Origin: a virus | Virus record (IMG/VR): IMGVR_UViG_3300031857_000844 | Location: 1 to 31,972 of that record | Direction: 5' to 3' (one strand) | Length of the DNA stretch: 31,972 bases | Part shown: piece by piece, positions 16,801 to 24,008 of the stretch | Layout of the letters: every line of letters starts with the position of its first letter | Position numbering within the stretch: position 1 is the first letter of the stretch | The notes under the pieces: model-generated | Databases searched by the model: none | Told to the model about the DNA's origin: nothing | What the model saw: the letters and a program-made list of their open reading frames with translations, nothing else | Program-made: the position numbers and the translations under genes

Positions 16801-18164
16801 TTGTTTTAAAGGAAGACGGGGTTTACATTATATCAGGCCCAGCTGCTCCAAATTTCAGCGTGAGACTGTCCGATTCATCAGCCCTAACATTTGCTCCAGA
16901 CACGGCCACAAACCTCAATAACCTCATTTATGTGCTTACCAGCCAAGGTGTTGCCACTGTGTCAGAAACTGGAGTTGGAATCATCTCAAGAAACATAGAA
17001 AACAAGATACAGGAAGTTGCCAACGCTAAGTTTAATTACAAGCTAATGAGCTGGGGTATGTCCTCGGAATCTGATAGATGCTATTTAATCTGGCTTCCAG
17101 AAAAAACTACAGACACCTTCGCCACCCAAGCTTTTAGATACAACACATTTACAAGAACTTGGACTCGCTGGACAAAACCAGCCAATTGTGGAGTTGTTAA
17201 TCCAAGTGATGACAAGATTTACTTAGGTGATGCGTCAGGAAGACCTTATGTAGTTAAGGAAAGAAAAAACTTTGAAAGACAGGACTACGCAGACAGAGAA
17301 ATTATAAGAATTATAGGGTCTTCAGCTATTAGCGAATCTACTATAATATTATCCTCTGTTACAGAGCTTGAGCCGGGTGATGTCATAACTCAAGTTCAAT
17401 ACCTAGACATTAACAAGTTCAACAGACTTTTAAAAAAGCTTGACAGGGATTTTCTCCCGTCAAGCGATTACATCTCACTAAAGGCTACAACAGGGGATAG
17501 TTTTGCAACTAAACTGTTGCAGCTTTCTACTAAGCTTCAGGGAGAGGGAGTTATGGTTCCAACAAGCTCTAACTCAAACTCAGCAACGGTTATCAGAGAT
17601 GACTTTAACGCAATTGTAAACTATCTTAACAGCCCTGCTGCTTCTACTGGGTTTAAGAATTATAAAACAGTTACTGATGTTTTAACTTACGAAACTCTTA
17701 TAACAGCTGTGAATTCTAAAACCAACACTATCACAGTAAACTTTATGACTAAATTTGTGCAAGGGGATGTTAGTCTGTTCAAAGCAATTAAATGCTTGGT
17801 TCAGTACGCTCCTCAACATTTTGGAAAACCAGAGTCAACTAAGCAAGTCTCTGAGGGAACTTTTATTTTCGACCAGAATAACTTCTGGGGTGGAACAATG
17901 GCCTACGCTTCAGACAGATCTTTTGACTTTAAGTCGATAGAATTTTCTGGAAGAGGTCCGGGATACTGGGACGGATACAGCTGGGCAAACGCTGTGTTTG
18001 GCGGAGGCGGGAACGAAGTTCCAGTCAGAACTCTTGTCCCAATCGACAAAGCTAGATGCAGATACTTGCATGTCCAGTTTAGTCACAAGAATGCCAGAGA
18101 AGAGTGGAAACTCATTGGAGTTTCTTTAGAGCCAAGAGAAGTTTCTACCAGAGGATATCGCTAA
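13836..18164 (+). CDS. Very large tail nozzle (tail tube B-like) protein
   Basis: 1442 residues, GTG start at 13,836 with AAGGTGG upstream and 3 bases after the adaptor stop. The N-terminus (INRGLVTSPNELAKPDGAAD, then CVIDFDNIVQSRRGFAEFG) is typical of podoviral tail nozzle proteins. The C-terminal half contains a beta-propeller-like part (LVVLKEDGVYIISGP, IYVLTSQGVATVSETGVGII, YNTFTRTWTRWTKP, IYLGDASGRPYVV). At least three inserted beta modules with N/D-H-G-x-x-x-G/D-x-x-I/V lie at about residues 221-285, 618-695 and 866-922, and a WFNISG module at about 306-345. T7 gp12 is about 800 residues and P22 gp10 about 470, so this protein is unusually long, mainly because of insertions. It should form the tail nozzle and carry appendages. 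No cleavage motif recognised. Confidence 0.78.
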   Translation: MAVLTINRGLVTSPNELAKPDGAADVLDNCVIDFDNIVQSRRGFAEFGVKTDDDSTIKQLMTYKGRILRHFSNKLSFDSNGNGSFLNFSGAYSELVQMLRIKYFELNSNLYFTTSEGIKKISAKSANDFTTNAGFITNAGAVKALGLEGVIIPSASGFLPAQSKVGYKILWAKKDANGNIIRGVPSSRYVLTNTSKDISSGEEFTITVTSAGAGIHNTFDSTTAVAATVITITNHGFTAGTKVRFYGTIAPELNKNTDYYIVNVTTPNVFGVSLTSGGAAISLTDIAGTAYVYSGINNSHYFTFDTPSNKFACWFNISGTDVAPTATALVGRDLREVEIFKVANKTDINYMAKIAETISLISDVKVVSTSTEVTVTNIDGGNVTDASKGNILVTPPTAELIQISKVFDGQTATGIPANTSITFIVPTEIITNNDRDYFYEIYRTATITVATGLTLNDIDPGEEFQKVAESPVVENSSPIPSSITFEDIVPEAFREGGLFLYTNPVTGEGALYSNEQPPIAHDVAVFKNSAFYANTKEKHRIQFNILSVSQFTSGVSKFYITNSQTVRSYTFVGRNEIVDFTAKKQAETTGGSYFDVMSAQDKVKYRVWFDKGTIDLSFTEAAVNAGTDQITITDHGLNTDDEITISGASLPAGLTAGTYYVIRVSDNIFQLKTTIGGSVFDLSAAAGTANLIHTSEAPTNDSSILLRVALEGYDNTVQGSVDAFIGAFFDVPDFEATDLGSGVIRITYQDNGDASPAVQSSPASGWITPTVFQQGLGENAAANEVLLSGLASQSLSVEDTARSLERVINKDSLSPVNAFYLSGPSDLPGIILLEAKSLVDDPIFLAFGHSTTTPVFEPSLPVVRTVTNVTTPNSITTLTNHEFSAGQSIYAYIKPAAIAPILAGRKTVNTAPTPTSFTVTGFSTLVNYSSFDQAIVFSADVVSDNSTNPNRVYFSKINQPEAVPFVNYIDIGPKDKPIQRVMALRDSLVVLKEDGVYIISGPAAPNFSVRLSDSSALTFAPDTATNLNNLIYVLTSQGVATVSETGVGIISRNIENKIQEVANAKFNYKLMSWGMSSESDRCYLIWLPEKTTDTFATQAFRYNTFTRTWTRWTKPANCGVVNPSDDKIYLGDASGRPYVVKERKNFERQDYADREIIRIIGSSAISESTIILSSVTELEPGDVITQVQYLDINKFNRLLKKLDRDFLPSSDYISLKATTGDSFATKLLQLSTKLQGEGVMVPTSSNSNSATVIRDDFNAIVNYLNSPAASTGFKNYKTVTDVLTYETLITAVNSKTNTITVNFMTKFVQGDVSLFKAIKCLVQYAPQHFGKPESTKQVSEGTFIFDQNNFWGGTMAYASDRSFDFKSIEFSGRGPGYWDGYSWANAVFGGGGNEVPVRTLVPIDKARCRYLHVQFSHKNAREEWKLIGVSLEPREVSTRGYR

Positions 18165-18580
18165 TGCCAAAGCTTAGCGACATTAGAAGAATTATTCCAG
18201 AGGATGTGGACACTAAAGCCACTCCCGTTGACATTGTGGAAACCGTAGCTGGGTCATACAATGAGTTTGCTGATGAAATATATCAGGTAGTAAACGGTCA
18301 ATTGGATTTTGAAAATCTAGCTCGTGCCATGATTAGCCTTGAAATTTCATTTGACTCAACAGGAAAACCAGTTGGGAATTCTTCTATCAGCTCAAGACTT
18401 TCTTATGTTTCTATGCTGCATGTTGGGAAGGTTCAGAATGTAACTAGCCCTGCAACCAGAATAACTCAGATTCCATACATTGATTGGAGTTTGCAAGGTA
18501 ATGGGGTCATTAAGATAAATTATGGGGTTGGCTTTGTAGCTGGCAACAAATATAGATTGACTCTGGAACTTATTAAGTAA
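18164..18580 (+). CDS. Small virion protein following the nozzle gene
   Basis: 138 residues. The ATG at 18,164 overlaps the nozzle stop (TAATG) and has AGAGGA 8 bases upstream; a longer frame starting inside the nozzle gene has no such site. N-terminus MPKLSDIRRIIPEDVDTKAT; helical AGSYNEFADEIYQVVNGQLD; then beta-rich ISLEISFDSTGKPVGNSS, a G-K-V-Q-N-V-T-S segment and the end GVGFVAGNKYRLTLELIK. The plan (short helix pair, then N-L-F/x-L-x-V-x-x-D-x-x-G-x-P) recurs in small phage structural proteins next to nozzle genes, as I recall. Probably a nozzle cofactor or appendage anchor. It is the last gene before a 403-bp stretch without genes. Confidence 0.68.
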   Translation: MPKLSDIRRIIPEDVDTKATPVDIVETVAGSYNEFADEIYQVVNGQLDFENLARAMISLEISFDSTGKPVGNSSISSRLSYVSMLHVGKVQNVTSPATRITQIPYIDWSLQGNGVIKINYGVGFVAGNKYRLTLELIK

Positions 18581-18983
18581 CGCTCGACTTTTTTAGAGTC
18601 TCGCTTTTAGACATAGTAAGAGCTTAGAATACATCTATTTGTCAGCAAAACTCAGATGCATGGGAGTTGCCTAAGCTGAATTACCAAGTTCAGCACGTTC
18701 TACTAACACGTTGAATTCTCTACTTCCTAAGTTGGCCTTAGCGAAGATTTTTCTGCGTGTGGCTGGTTTATTTACCCAGCTCTCTGCGCATCCATGCTTT
18801 TCCTACCCAGTAACTTAATACCCTCCTGAGAAAAGACGAGGAATGTCAGTAGAAAGATAGTCCAAATTGCCCCTCATTTCATGGCGTATGGAGTTACCTT
18901 GTATAAGTAGTTTACACTAAGTTATTAAAAAAAGCAAACTTGTAACTAATTGATTTTGGGTTGAGTTGAAAAACGCCATATAA
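18581..18983 (+). other. 403-bp gene-free region with several hairpins; candidate non-coding RNA
   Basis: No frame longer than about a dozen codons starts on the plus strand here, in a genome where gaps are normally under 60 bp. Visible pairings: AACTC/GAGTT (18,649-18,653 with 18,664-18,668); GCTGAATT/AA-TTCAGC (18,675-18,694, one bulge); a 9-bp hairpin at 18,723-18,746; TGCG/CGCA (18,754-18,757 with 18,787-18,790) enclosing GGCTGG/CCAGCT (18,761-18,781); and an AT-rich nested stem around AAGTT/AACTT at about 18,907-18,946. Local GC looks higher than in the flanking leader. The segment could be a small RNA, a long structured 3' untranslated region, or the remnant of a lost gene. It ends at promoter copy 3. 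Confidence 0.5.
18723..18752 (+). terminator. Terminator-like hairpin within the gene-free region
   Basis: CTTC-CTAAG pairs with CTTAG-c-GAAG (9 bp with one bulged C) around a TTGGC loop and is followed by ATTTTT. It lies 142 bases after the last gene of the adaptor-nozzle block. It could end that transcript or the proposed RNA. The T-run is short and the stem carries a bulge, so strength is moderate. Confidence 0.5.
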
Positions 18984-18994
18984 CACCCTTATAT
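18984..18994 (+). promoter_or_regulatory. Putative phage late promoter, copy 3
   Basis: CACCCTTATAT in the context TAACACCCTTATATTACAGA, 18 bases before the ATG at 19,013, with AGAGGA as ribosome-binding site (18,998-19,003) directly after it. It shares 14 bases (CACCCTTATATTAC) with copy 2. Expected to drive the ejection-protein block 19,013-26,321. Confidence 0.66.
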
Positions 18995-19012
18995 TACAGA
19001 GGAAAAATACCT

Positions 19013-21409
19013 ATGGCAATTGTTAAAGACGAGGAAGAACAAAAAGGTCAAGGCACGAGTCAAGTGCTTGGACAAGGCATGGCTCAACCGGGTCAACAGC
19101 CTTCTCAACCTCAACCTCAACAAGCACAAGAAGGAAGTTCAACCCCTTCCATGATAGGCGGATCGGCTCCTCAAGCCCCTGCTCAAACACCAGCCGCCCC
19201 CAAGCAGCAAAAAGCTGGCACGGGAACTTTTGCCAATCTTAAAACTTATCTTCAAGCAGCTCAAGGCGGAGGCCAGCAGAGAGTGGCTCAGGCCGCAACT
19301 CAGCAGGTTCAAAGACTTGGAGCTGGTGCTCAGAAAGGGCTTCAGCAAGCCCAGAAAGCGTTTGAAACGAGAATGCAAGCAGGAAGCTTAAAGGGAATGG
19401 AAACTGCTGGACAAGAAGCTAAAGACATTGTTGGAACTGCTAGAGGAACAACTTACCAAGCTCCCGAACAACCAGCTCCACAAGCTGCTCAGGCTCCAGC
19501 TCAGCCAGTAGAGGGAGAGCAGCCAGCACAGCCAGCGCAACCAGCTCAGCCACAAGCCCCAGCACAACCTCAACAATATTTTTCTCCAGAACAACAACAG
19601 CGTTTTGCTGAAATTATTAACGCACAATACCAAGGTCCAGAATCTTTGCAACAAGCTGGTCTTTATGAGCAAGCAGCCCAAAAGGCTAGAACTGCGCAAC
19701 AAGCAGCACAGTTGACACAGACAGCTATGGGAAGAGAGCAGTTACTAAAGGATGTTTTTGGAAGAACCAGAGACTACGGCAGAGGTCTTTCTAAGTTAGA
19801 CGCTTTGCTTCTTAATGCTTCTGAGCAAGGAGTTAAACAGCTTCAACAACAAGCTCAGCCAGCTTTGAAAGCTCAAGAAGCCTTGCAAGCAGAGCAGAAC
19901 TTATCAGCAAACACAGCGGCTCAAAGAGCGCAAGCAATTCAACAAATTGCGTCCGGAGCAAGAACTGCTTTCACTGAAGGCAGAACAGCGGAAGAACAGG
20001 CTACAGAAAAACGCATTGACGACATGATTAAAACTCCGGCAATAGAGAAAGATGCTCAAGGAAATGTTGTTCTAGATGAATCTGGACAACCCAAGAAACT
20101 TCAAAAGTTAGATGCTCAAGGCAAGCCAATGGTTGATGCCGAAGGTAAGCCAGTTTATATGACTGAGTGGGATAGACTTCCAGAATACTTTAAGAACACT
20201 ATAAGAACTTCTGCAGAAACCAATAAACAAATACAAGCAGAAGGAATTAAAAAATTAGAAGAATCTACTGGGTTAAGTGGCAAAAGATTCGATGAACTTC
20301 CGGGGCAGATTTCCCAGATTCAAAAAAAGATTGACGATATCCAAAGAAGTATGCGTAAGAAAAATCCTAGGGAGCAATCTAAGGCTAAAGATAATATAAA
20401 TAAACTCTCTGAAAGTTTAAAAACTTTACAGGGTGAATTCGCTTCTTATAAAGACTTTGGAACTCAACTTCAAGGTCTTAGAAACATGGACATGAAACAG
20501 CTGAGACTTTCTCCAGAAGAGATGGCAACTCTCGGCATTAGTTCAGGAGAAGGACTCTATAATGTCGGTCAAGACTTAATTGGAAATGTAGAAGCTAGAA
20601 GAGAAAATATTATAACAAAAGATGAACTTAGTCGCCAATTAGCATTAGCGCAATTGGCAGGACTAGATAGGTCTAGTCAATTGGGTAAAGTGCTACAGTA
20701 TACAGATCTTGAAAAAGCTGGAACACAAGACTTAATGAGTTCTTTAGATACAAAAGCTATAAGAGAGTCTTTAAATAAAGCAGAGAAAGATTTTAGAGAA
20801 TATGCTGGAGGTAAGACAGTTACTGGCGAAGGAATGAAGAAAGACAAGGTAACTGGAAAGAAATATAGAGTATCTACACAGGCTAACTTAAAGGATGCTC
20901 TAAATAGATTAGGATATGATTTTGAATCAGAGCTTCCAAAGTATCAAGCTCCAGACTTATCTAGAACTCCGTATACTAGCGATCTTGATGTAGATAAAAA
21001 TACAATAATTGATGACATTACTCAAAACATAAAACCAACTGTAGATTTTAATAAAACATTAGACCCATATACCGACAGCGATTCTACATTAGCAAGAAAA
21101 GGCGGGTATGCCGCAGCTGATTATGGAACTTTAGGGATTACAGCCGGACTAAGAGGCTTAGGACTGGATATGCCCGGAGCAATTATGAGTGGTATAGATA
21201 CAGCCTTAGGAACTTCAATTTTTGGAGGAGGAGGAAATCCATCTAAAAATATTAAAACAGCAGCGGAACAAGCAAAAAGAAATTTGATAACTAATTTTCA
21301 ATCAACGCTAGAAAATGAAGGTTTTTATAATAGGGCTGCTTTAGATGAATCTCAAACCTCCTTAGCCAGACAAAAGGCTTTGATGGATCTATTAAGTAGG
21401 AAGGGATAG
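19013..21409 (+). CDS. Large Ala/Gln/Pro-rich internal virion (ejection) protein candidate
   Basis: 798 residues; ATG with AGAGGA 9 bases upstream. Residues 1-70 and about 145-190 are low-complexity Gln/Pro/Ala (PAQPAQPAQPQAPAQPQQ type). The middle (about 195-330) is helical and Gln/Ala-rich, with frequent QQA and AAQ. Residues about 340-390 carry a charged hairpin of DAQGN/DESGQPKK/DAEGKPVY repeats, and about 430-490 is a coiled coil (ISQIQKKIDDIQRSMRKKN). The C-terminal part contains a Gly-rich stretch (AADYGTLGITAGLRGLGLD, TSIFGGGGN) and ends in a helix. Size, composition and position between the nozzle gene and the holin-like gene match internal virion proteins that are ejected with DNA (T7 gp14-gp16 by analogy). 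No transglycosylase or protease motif is visible. Confidence 0.7.
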   Translation: MAIVKDEEEQKGQGTSQVLGQGMAQPGQQPSQPQPQQAQEGSSTPSMIGGSAPQAPAQTPAAPKQQKAGTGTFANLKTYLQAAQGGGQQRVAQAATQQVQRLGAGAQKGLQQAQKAFETRMQAGSLKGMETAGQEAKDIVGTARGTTYQAPEQPAPQAAQAPAQPVEGEQPAQPAQPAQPQAPAQPQQYFSPEQQQRFAEIINAQYQGPESLQQAGLYEQAAQKARTAQQAAQLTQTAMGREQLLKDVFGRTRDYGRGLSKLDALLLNASEQGVKQLQQQAQPALKAQEALQAEQNLSANTAAQRAQAIQQIASGARTAFTEGRTAEEQATEKRIDDMIKTPAIEKDAQGNVVLDESGQPKKLQKLDAQGKPMVDAEGKPVYMTEWDRLPEYFKNTIRTSAETNKQIQAEGIKKLEESTGLSGKRFDELPGQISQIQKKIDDIQRSMRKKNPREQSKAKDNINKLSESLKTLQGEFASYKDFGTQLQGLRNMDMKQLRLSPEEMATLGISSGEGLYNVGQDLIGNVEARRENIITKDELSRQLALAQLAGLDRSSQLGKVLQYTDLEKAGTQDLMSSLDTKAIRESLNKAEKDFREYAGGKTVTGEGMKKDKVTGKKYRVSTQANLKDALNRLGYDFESELPKYQAPDLSRTPYTSDLDVDKNTIIDDITQNIKPTVDFNKTLDPYTDSDSTLARKGGYAAADYGTLGITAGLRGLGLDMPGAIMSGIDTALGTSIFGGGGNPSKNIKTAAEQAKRNLITNFQSTLENEGFYNRAALDESQTSLARQKALMDLLSRKG

Positions 21410-21411
21410 AG

Positions 21412-21759
21412 ATGAGAAGTATGTATGCCGAATTTGTCCAAGAAATACTCGGATTTGAAACATTGGAAGATGAGGATAGTTTCGTTACTTATGAAATTCA
21501 AAAAGCAGGAAACATATTTTGTTTAAAAGTAATTAATATGTACATTGATAAAAAATCAAGAGGTAAAAATAAATCAGTTGAACTGCTTGATAAAATTAAA
21601 AAAATAGCACACAATCATAAGTGTAACAATATGTCTGCTCAAATAAATAAAATGACTAATGAGTTTATTCAACAAAGAACTACTCATATATGCAGACTTT
21701 ATGGCATGGAAAAAACATACGAGGATGAACAAATGATAATCTTTAGTAGGAGTATATAA
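21412..21759 (+). CDS. Small GNAT-like acetyltransferase candidate
   Basis: 115 residues; ATG at 21,412, two bases after the previous stop, with AGGAAGGG upstream; a second ATG at 21,421 is also possible. The middle (FCLKVINMYIDKKSRGKNKS then a long helix VELLDKIKKIA) matches the beta4-loop-alpha3 acetyl-CoA pyrophosphate-binding motif of GNAT enzymes (R/Q-x-x-G/K-x-G/A; here R50-G-K-N-K-S54). It continues with NNMSAQI, a helix, and LYGMEKTYEDEQMIIFSR, which mimics the GNAT ending ...Y-x-x-x-G-F. It is short of the usual 140-150 residues and the glycine of the motif is Ser/Lys here, so activity is uncertain. Its place inside the ejection operon, overlapping the next gene by one base, suggests a virion-linked role. 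Unknown substrate. Confidence 0.5.
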   Translation: MRSMYAEFVQEILGFETLEDEDSFVTYEIQKAGNIFCLKVINMYIDKKSRGKNKSVELLDKIKKIAHNHKCNNMSAQINKMTNEFIQQRTTHICRLYGMEKTYEDEQMIIFSRSI

Positions 21760-22739
21760 TGGCGGCTTTATTTGGTGGAGGAGATGCTGGGAAGAGTGAA
21801 ATGAGGAAGGCAACAAGACTCATGGAACAGAATGTTGCTCGTCTCGAATCTATTGGTATTCCAACTATAGAGGCTCAAAGAATTGCACTACAATCTCCAG
21901 AATTAGTAGGAATGCTTGAAGCGGAAGCTTTAGGGCCATCCCGTTTTGAGGAAATCTCAATGGACCCGAGACTCCAAGCCGCACAAATGGCAGCATTGGA
22001 GAATATCACAGGTGTAGCAGAAGCTGGTGGACTAGACGCTCAAACTAGATTAAACTTAGAAGAAGGTTTGGCAAGAGCAGCTGGAGCTGAGCAAGCTCGC
22101 TTGCAACAGCTTAAAGAAGATCCAACATTAGGTCAAGGACAAAGACTTGCGTTACAATCTCAAGCAGTTCAAGGAACTGGACAATCAGCAAGAAATGTTG
22201 CTCTGCAATCTGCAGCTCAAGCTCAACAGGCTAGAATGGCAGCGTTAGGGCAACAAGCTAATTTAGCTTCTGGAATGCAACAACAACAACTGGGGCTTGC
22301 AGGACAAAAAGCAAGCGCAGCTGACGCAATAGCACAATTCAATACACAGCAGAGGATGGGAGTACAAGCTCAGAATTTAGCTGCTAAACAAACAATAGCT
22401 AATCAGCAAGCTGCTACAAGAAATCAACAGGAAATGTACAATAAAGCATTACTTCAGCAGCAATTCCAAAATCAAATGGCTAAAGCTACTGGAGTTACTG
22501 GACAACAAACTAATCTAGCTAATTTATACGGACAACAAGCAGCGGCAGCTCAACAAGCTCAGCAAGCTATGACCAGCGGATTGTTTCAATTAGCAGGAAC
22601 AGCAGCGGGAGCTATGGTCGGAGGTCCAGCTGGAGCGGCAGTTGGTGGTCAAGTTGGGGCAGCAGCAGCTCCTAAACCAAGCACAAATTATGCTGTAAAC
22701 TGGCAACCCGGAAAAGATCCATACGGTAACGTAGGTTAA
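21759..22739 (+). CDS. Ala/Gln-rich ejection protein with C-terminal glycine zipper
   Basis: 326 residues, starting on the last base of the previous TAA. N-terminus MAALFGGGDAGKSEMRKATR. Residues about 65-275 are almost wholly helical with Ala, Gln and few aromatic residues (AAQAQQARMAALGQQANLAS, QQAAAAQQAQQAMTSG). Residues about 280-305 are a glycine-zipper hydrophobic segment (AGTAAGAMVGGPAGAAVGGQ), which can insert in a membrane. The C-terminus is PGKDPYGNVG. These traits match podoviral internal core proteins that make the trans-envelope channel during DNA ejection, T7 gp14 being the analogue by role. No enzyme motif. The assignment is by composition and context, not by sequence identity. 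Confidence 0.7.
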   Translation: MAALFGGGDAGKSEMRKATRLMEQNVARLESIGIPTIEAQRIALQSPELVGMLEAEALGPSRFEEISMDPRLQAAQMAALENITGVAEAGGLDAQTRLNLEEGLARAAGAEQARLQQLKEDPTLGQGQRLALQSQAVQGTGQSARNVALQSAAQAQQARMAALGQQANLASGMQQQQLGLAGQKASAADAIAQFNTQQRMGVQAQNLAAKQTIANQQAATRNQQEMYNKALLQQQFQNQMAKATGVTGQQTNLANLYGQQAAAAQQAQQAMTSGLFQLAGTAAGAMVGGPAGAAVGGQVGAAAAPKPSTNYAVNWQPGKDPYGNVG

Positions 22740-22748
22740 GGAACAATT

Positions 22749-24008
22749 ATGACATATAAATCTTTAGCAGATCTTATTAAACCTCAAGAAGAAGAACCAA
22801 TGATGAGTTCGATGGATCAATCTCAGCAAGATCGTTTGATGATTCCTCCAGCTCAGCCTGAAATAGAACCTCCAATGATTCCAAGCGAAACTCCACAGCC
22901 AGAAATGCAACAGCAAGCTCAAGTTCCAATGATGGCAGAAGCAGAGCCTTCTCAGCCTCAAGCAGCTCCAATGTCAAAATCTGAAGCTTTAATTGCTGAG
23001 TACAATAAGTTATTGGGAAAAAGCCAAGAAGACTTGGCAGAGGCTAGAAGAAGTGATAGAATGCTAAAAGTTGGCGGAGCTTTGGGAGATGCGTTAGCTA
23101 CTTACCTAAATGCACAAAGCCAAATGAATGTTAAAGCTCCGGGAGTTCAAGTTCAGCAAGGTGCTGGATTAGGCAAAGTTGCTGACATGTTTGCAACAGC
23201 TCCAGAAATCCAAAGTGATATTGCAGCAAGAAGAGAAGCAATGATGAAGCAGTATGGAGAGTTAGCTAAGGGCGAAAGAGCAGAGAAGAAACTGACCTCT
23301 GAAGAAAAAAGAGCTGAGAGTGCTGAAAAATTAAGAAGAGAAATAGCTGATAAAGAATTAAAAGCTTTAGAAAGTAAATCGAATCTTGCTTCTGAAAAAG
23401 AAGATAGACTTACTAGAACCGCCCAATTAAATGCTGCTAGAGGATTGTTAAAAGACGATCTGAGAGCTAAAAAAGCAGTAGAGCAGGGAATGGCACTAGA
23501 ATCCATAGAACCATTACTTAATGAAATAGAATCTGGAAATGAGATGTCAATTTCTACTTTAGGAAGTCAATTAGCTAGAGCTATGGGAGAAGTAGGTGTT
23601 TTAACAGATACTGATGTTATTAGATATGTACAAGGTCAAGCTTGGGGCACTAAATTAAAAGATTGGTGGGCAAGAGGTGCAGAAGGAGAGTTACCAAAAG
23701 AAGCAATTGAAGGTATTAGAAAAAATATTAAAGCAATTAAAAATAATTTAAGAAGTAATTTAACATCGGTATACTCCAACGCTGCTAGTAGAATGAAAAT
23801 AGCACATCCAGAATTAGATGATGCTACTATTAATGGATTACTAGGAACTCCTGCTTTAAAAATGGAACCTACAAAAGATCAAGAAACTAAAAAGTCAGAA
23901 AAATCAACTAAGCAAGTAGTTTCAAGGGCATATAGTCCATCACTTAAAAAAACAAGAATTATTTATTCTGATGGAACTGAGGAAATGGTAGATGGAAAGC
24001 AAAAATAA
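22749..24008 (+). CDS. Ejection protein candidate, Pro/Gln-rich start and helical body
   Basis: 419 residues, ATG with AAGGAA 5 bases upstream. Residues 1-75 are Met/Pro/Gln/Glu-rich and disordered (QPEIEPPMIPSETPQPEMQQ). Residues about 80-260 are long charged helices (EEKRAESAEKLRREIADKEL), likely coiled coil. A more ordered helical part follows (EPLLNEIESGNEMSISTLGS, VLTDTDVIRYVQGQAWG, DDATINGLLGTPALK), and a basic C-terminus ends in a small beta hairpin (KKTRIIYSDGTEEMVDG). The pattern STLGSQLARAMGE...GVLTDTDV resembles a region found in internal virion proteins of other podoviruses, as I recall. The next gene starts 17 bases before its end, indicating coupling. Confidence 0.67.
   Translation: MTYKSLADLIKPQEEEPMMSSMDQSQQDRLMIPPAQPEIEPPMIPSETPQPEMQQQAQVPMMAEAEPSQPQAAPMSKSEALIAEYNKLLGKSQEDLAEARRSDRMLKVGGALGDALATYLNAQSQMNVKAPGVQVQQGAGLGKVADMFATAPEIQSDIAARREAMMKQYGELAKGERAEKKLTSEEKRAESAEKLRREIADKELKALESKSNLASEKEDRLTRTAQLNAARGLLKDDLRAKKAVEQGMALESIEPLLNEIESGNEMSISTLGSQLARAMGEVGVLTDTDVIRYVQGQAWGTKLKDWWARGAEGELPKEAIEGIRKNIKAIKNNLRSNLTSVYSNAASRMKIAHPELDDATINGLLGTPALKMEPTKDQETKKSEKSTKQVVSRAYSPSLKKTRIIYSDGTEEMVDGKQK

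Noticed and set aside
18581-18610. GACT...AGTC hairpin right after the stop at 18,580 as a terminator
   Set aside because: Only a 4-bp stem, with the T-run in the loop rather than after the stem.
18581-18983. tRNA or tmRNA gene in the non-coding region
   Set aside because: No cloverleaf, no GTTCRA-type T-loop arm and no CCA end could be matched.
19139-19702. Minus-strand Leu/Ser/Trp-rich frames opposite the Gln/Ala/Pro-rich ejection gene
   Set aside because: The antisense of CAG/CAA/GCT-rich sequence always yields long Leu/Ser frames; no start signals.
22764-23506. Minus-strand frames opposite the gene at 22,749
   Set aside because: Antisense shadows of a repetitive Gln/Glu/Pro-coding region.
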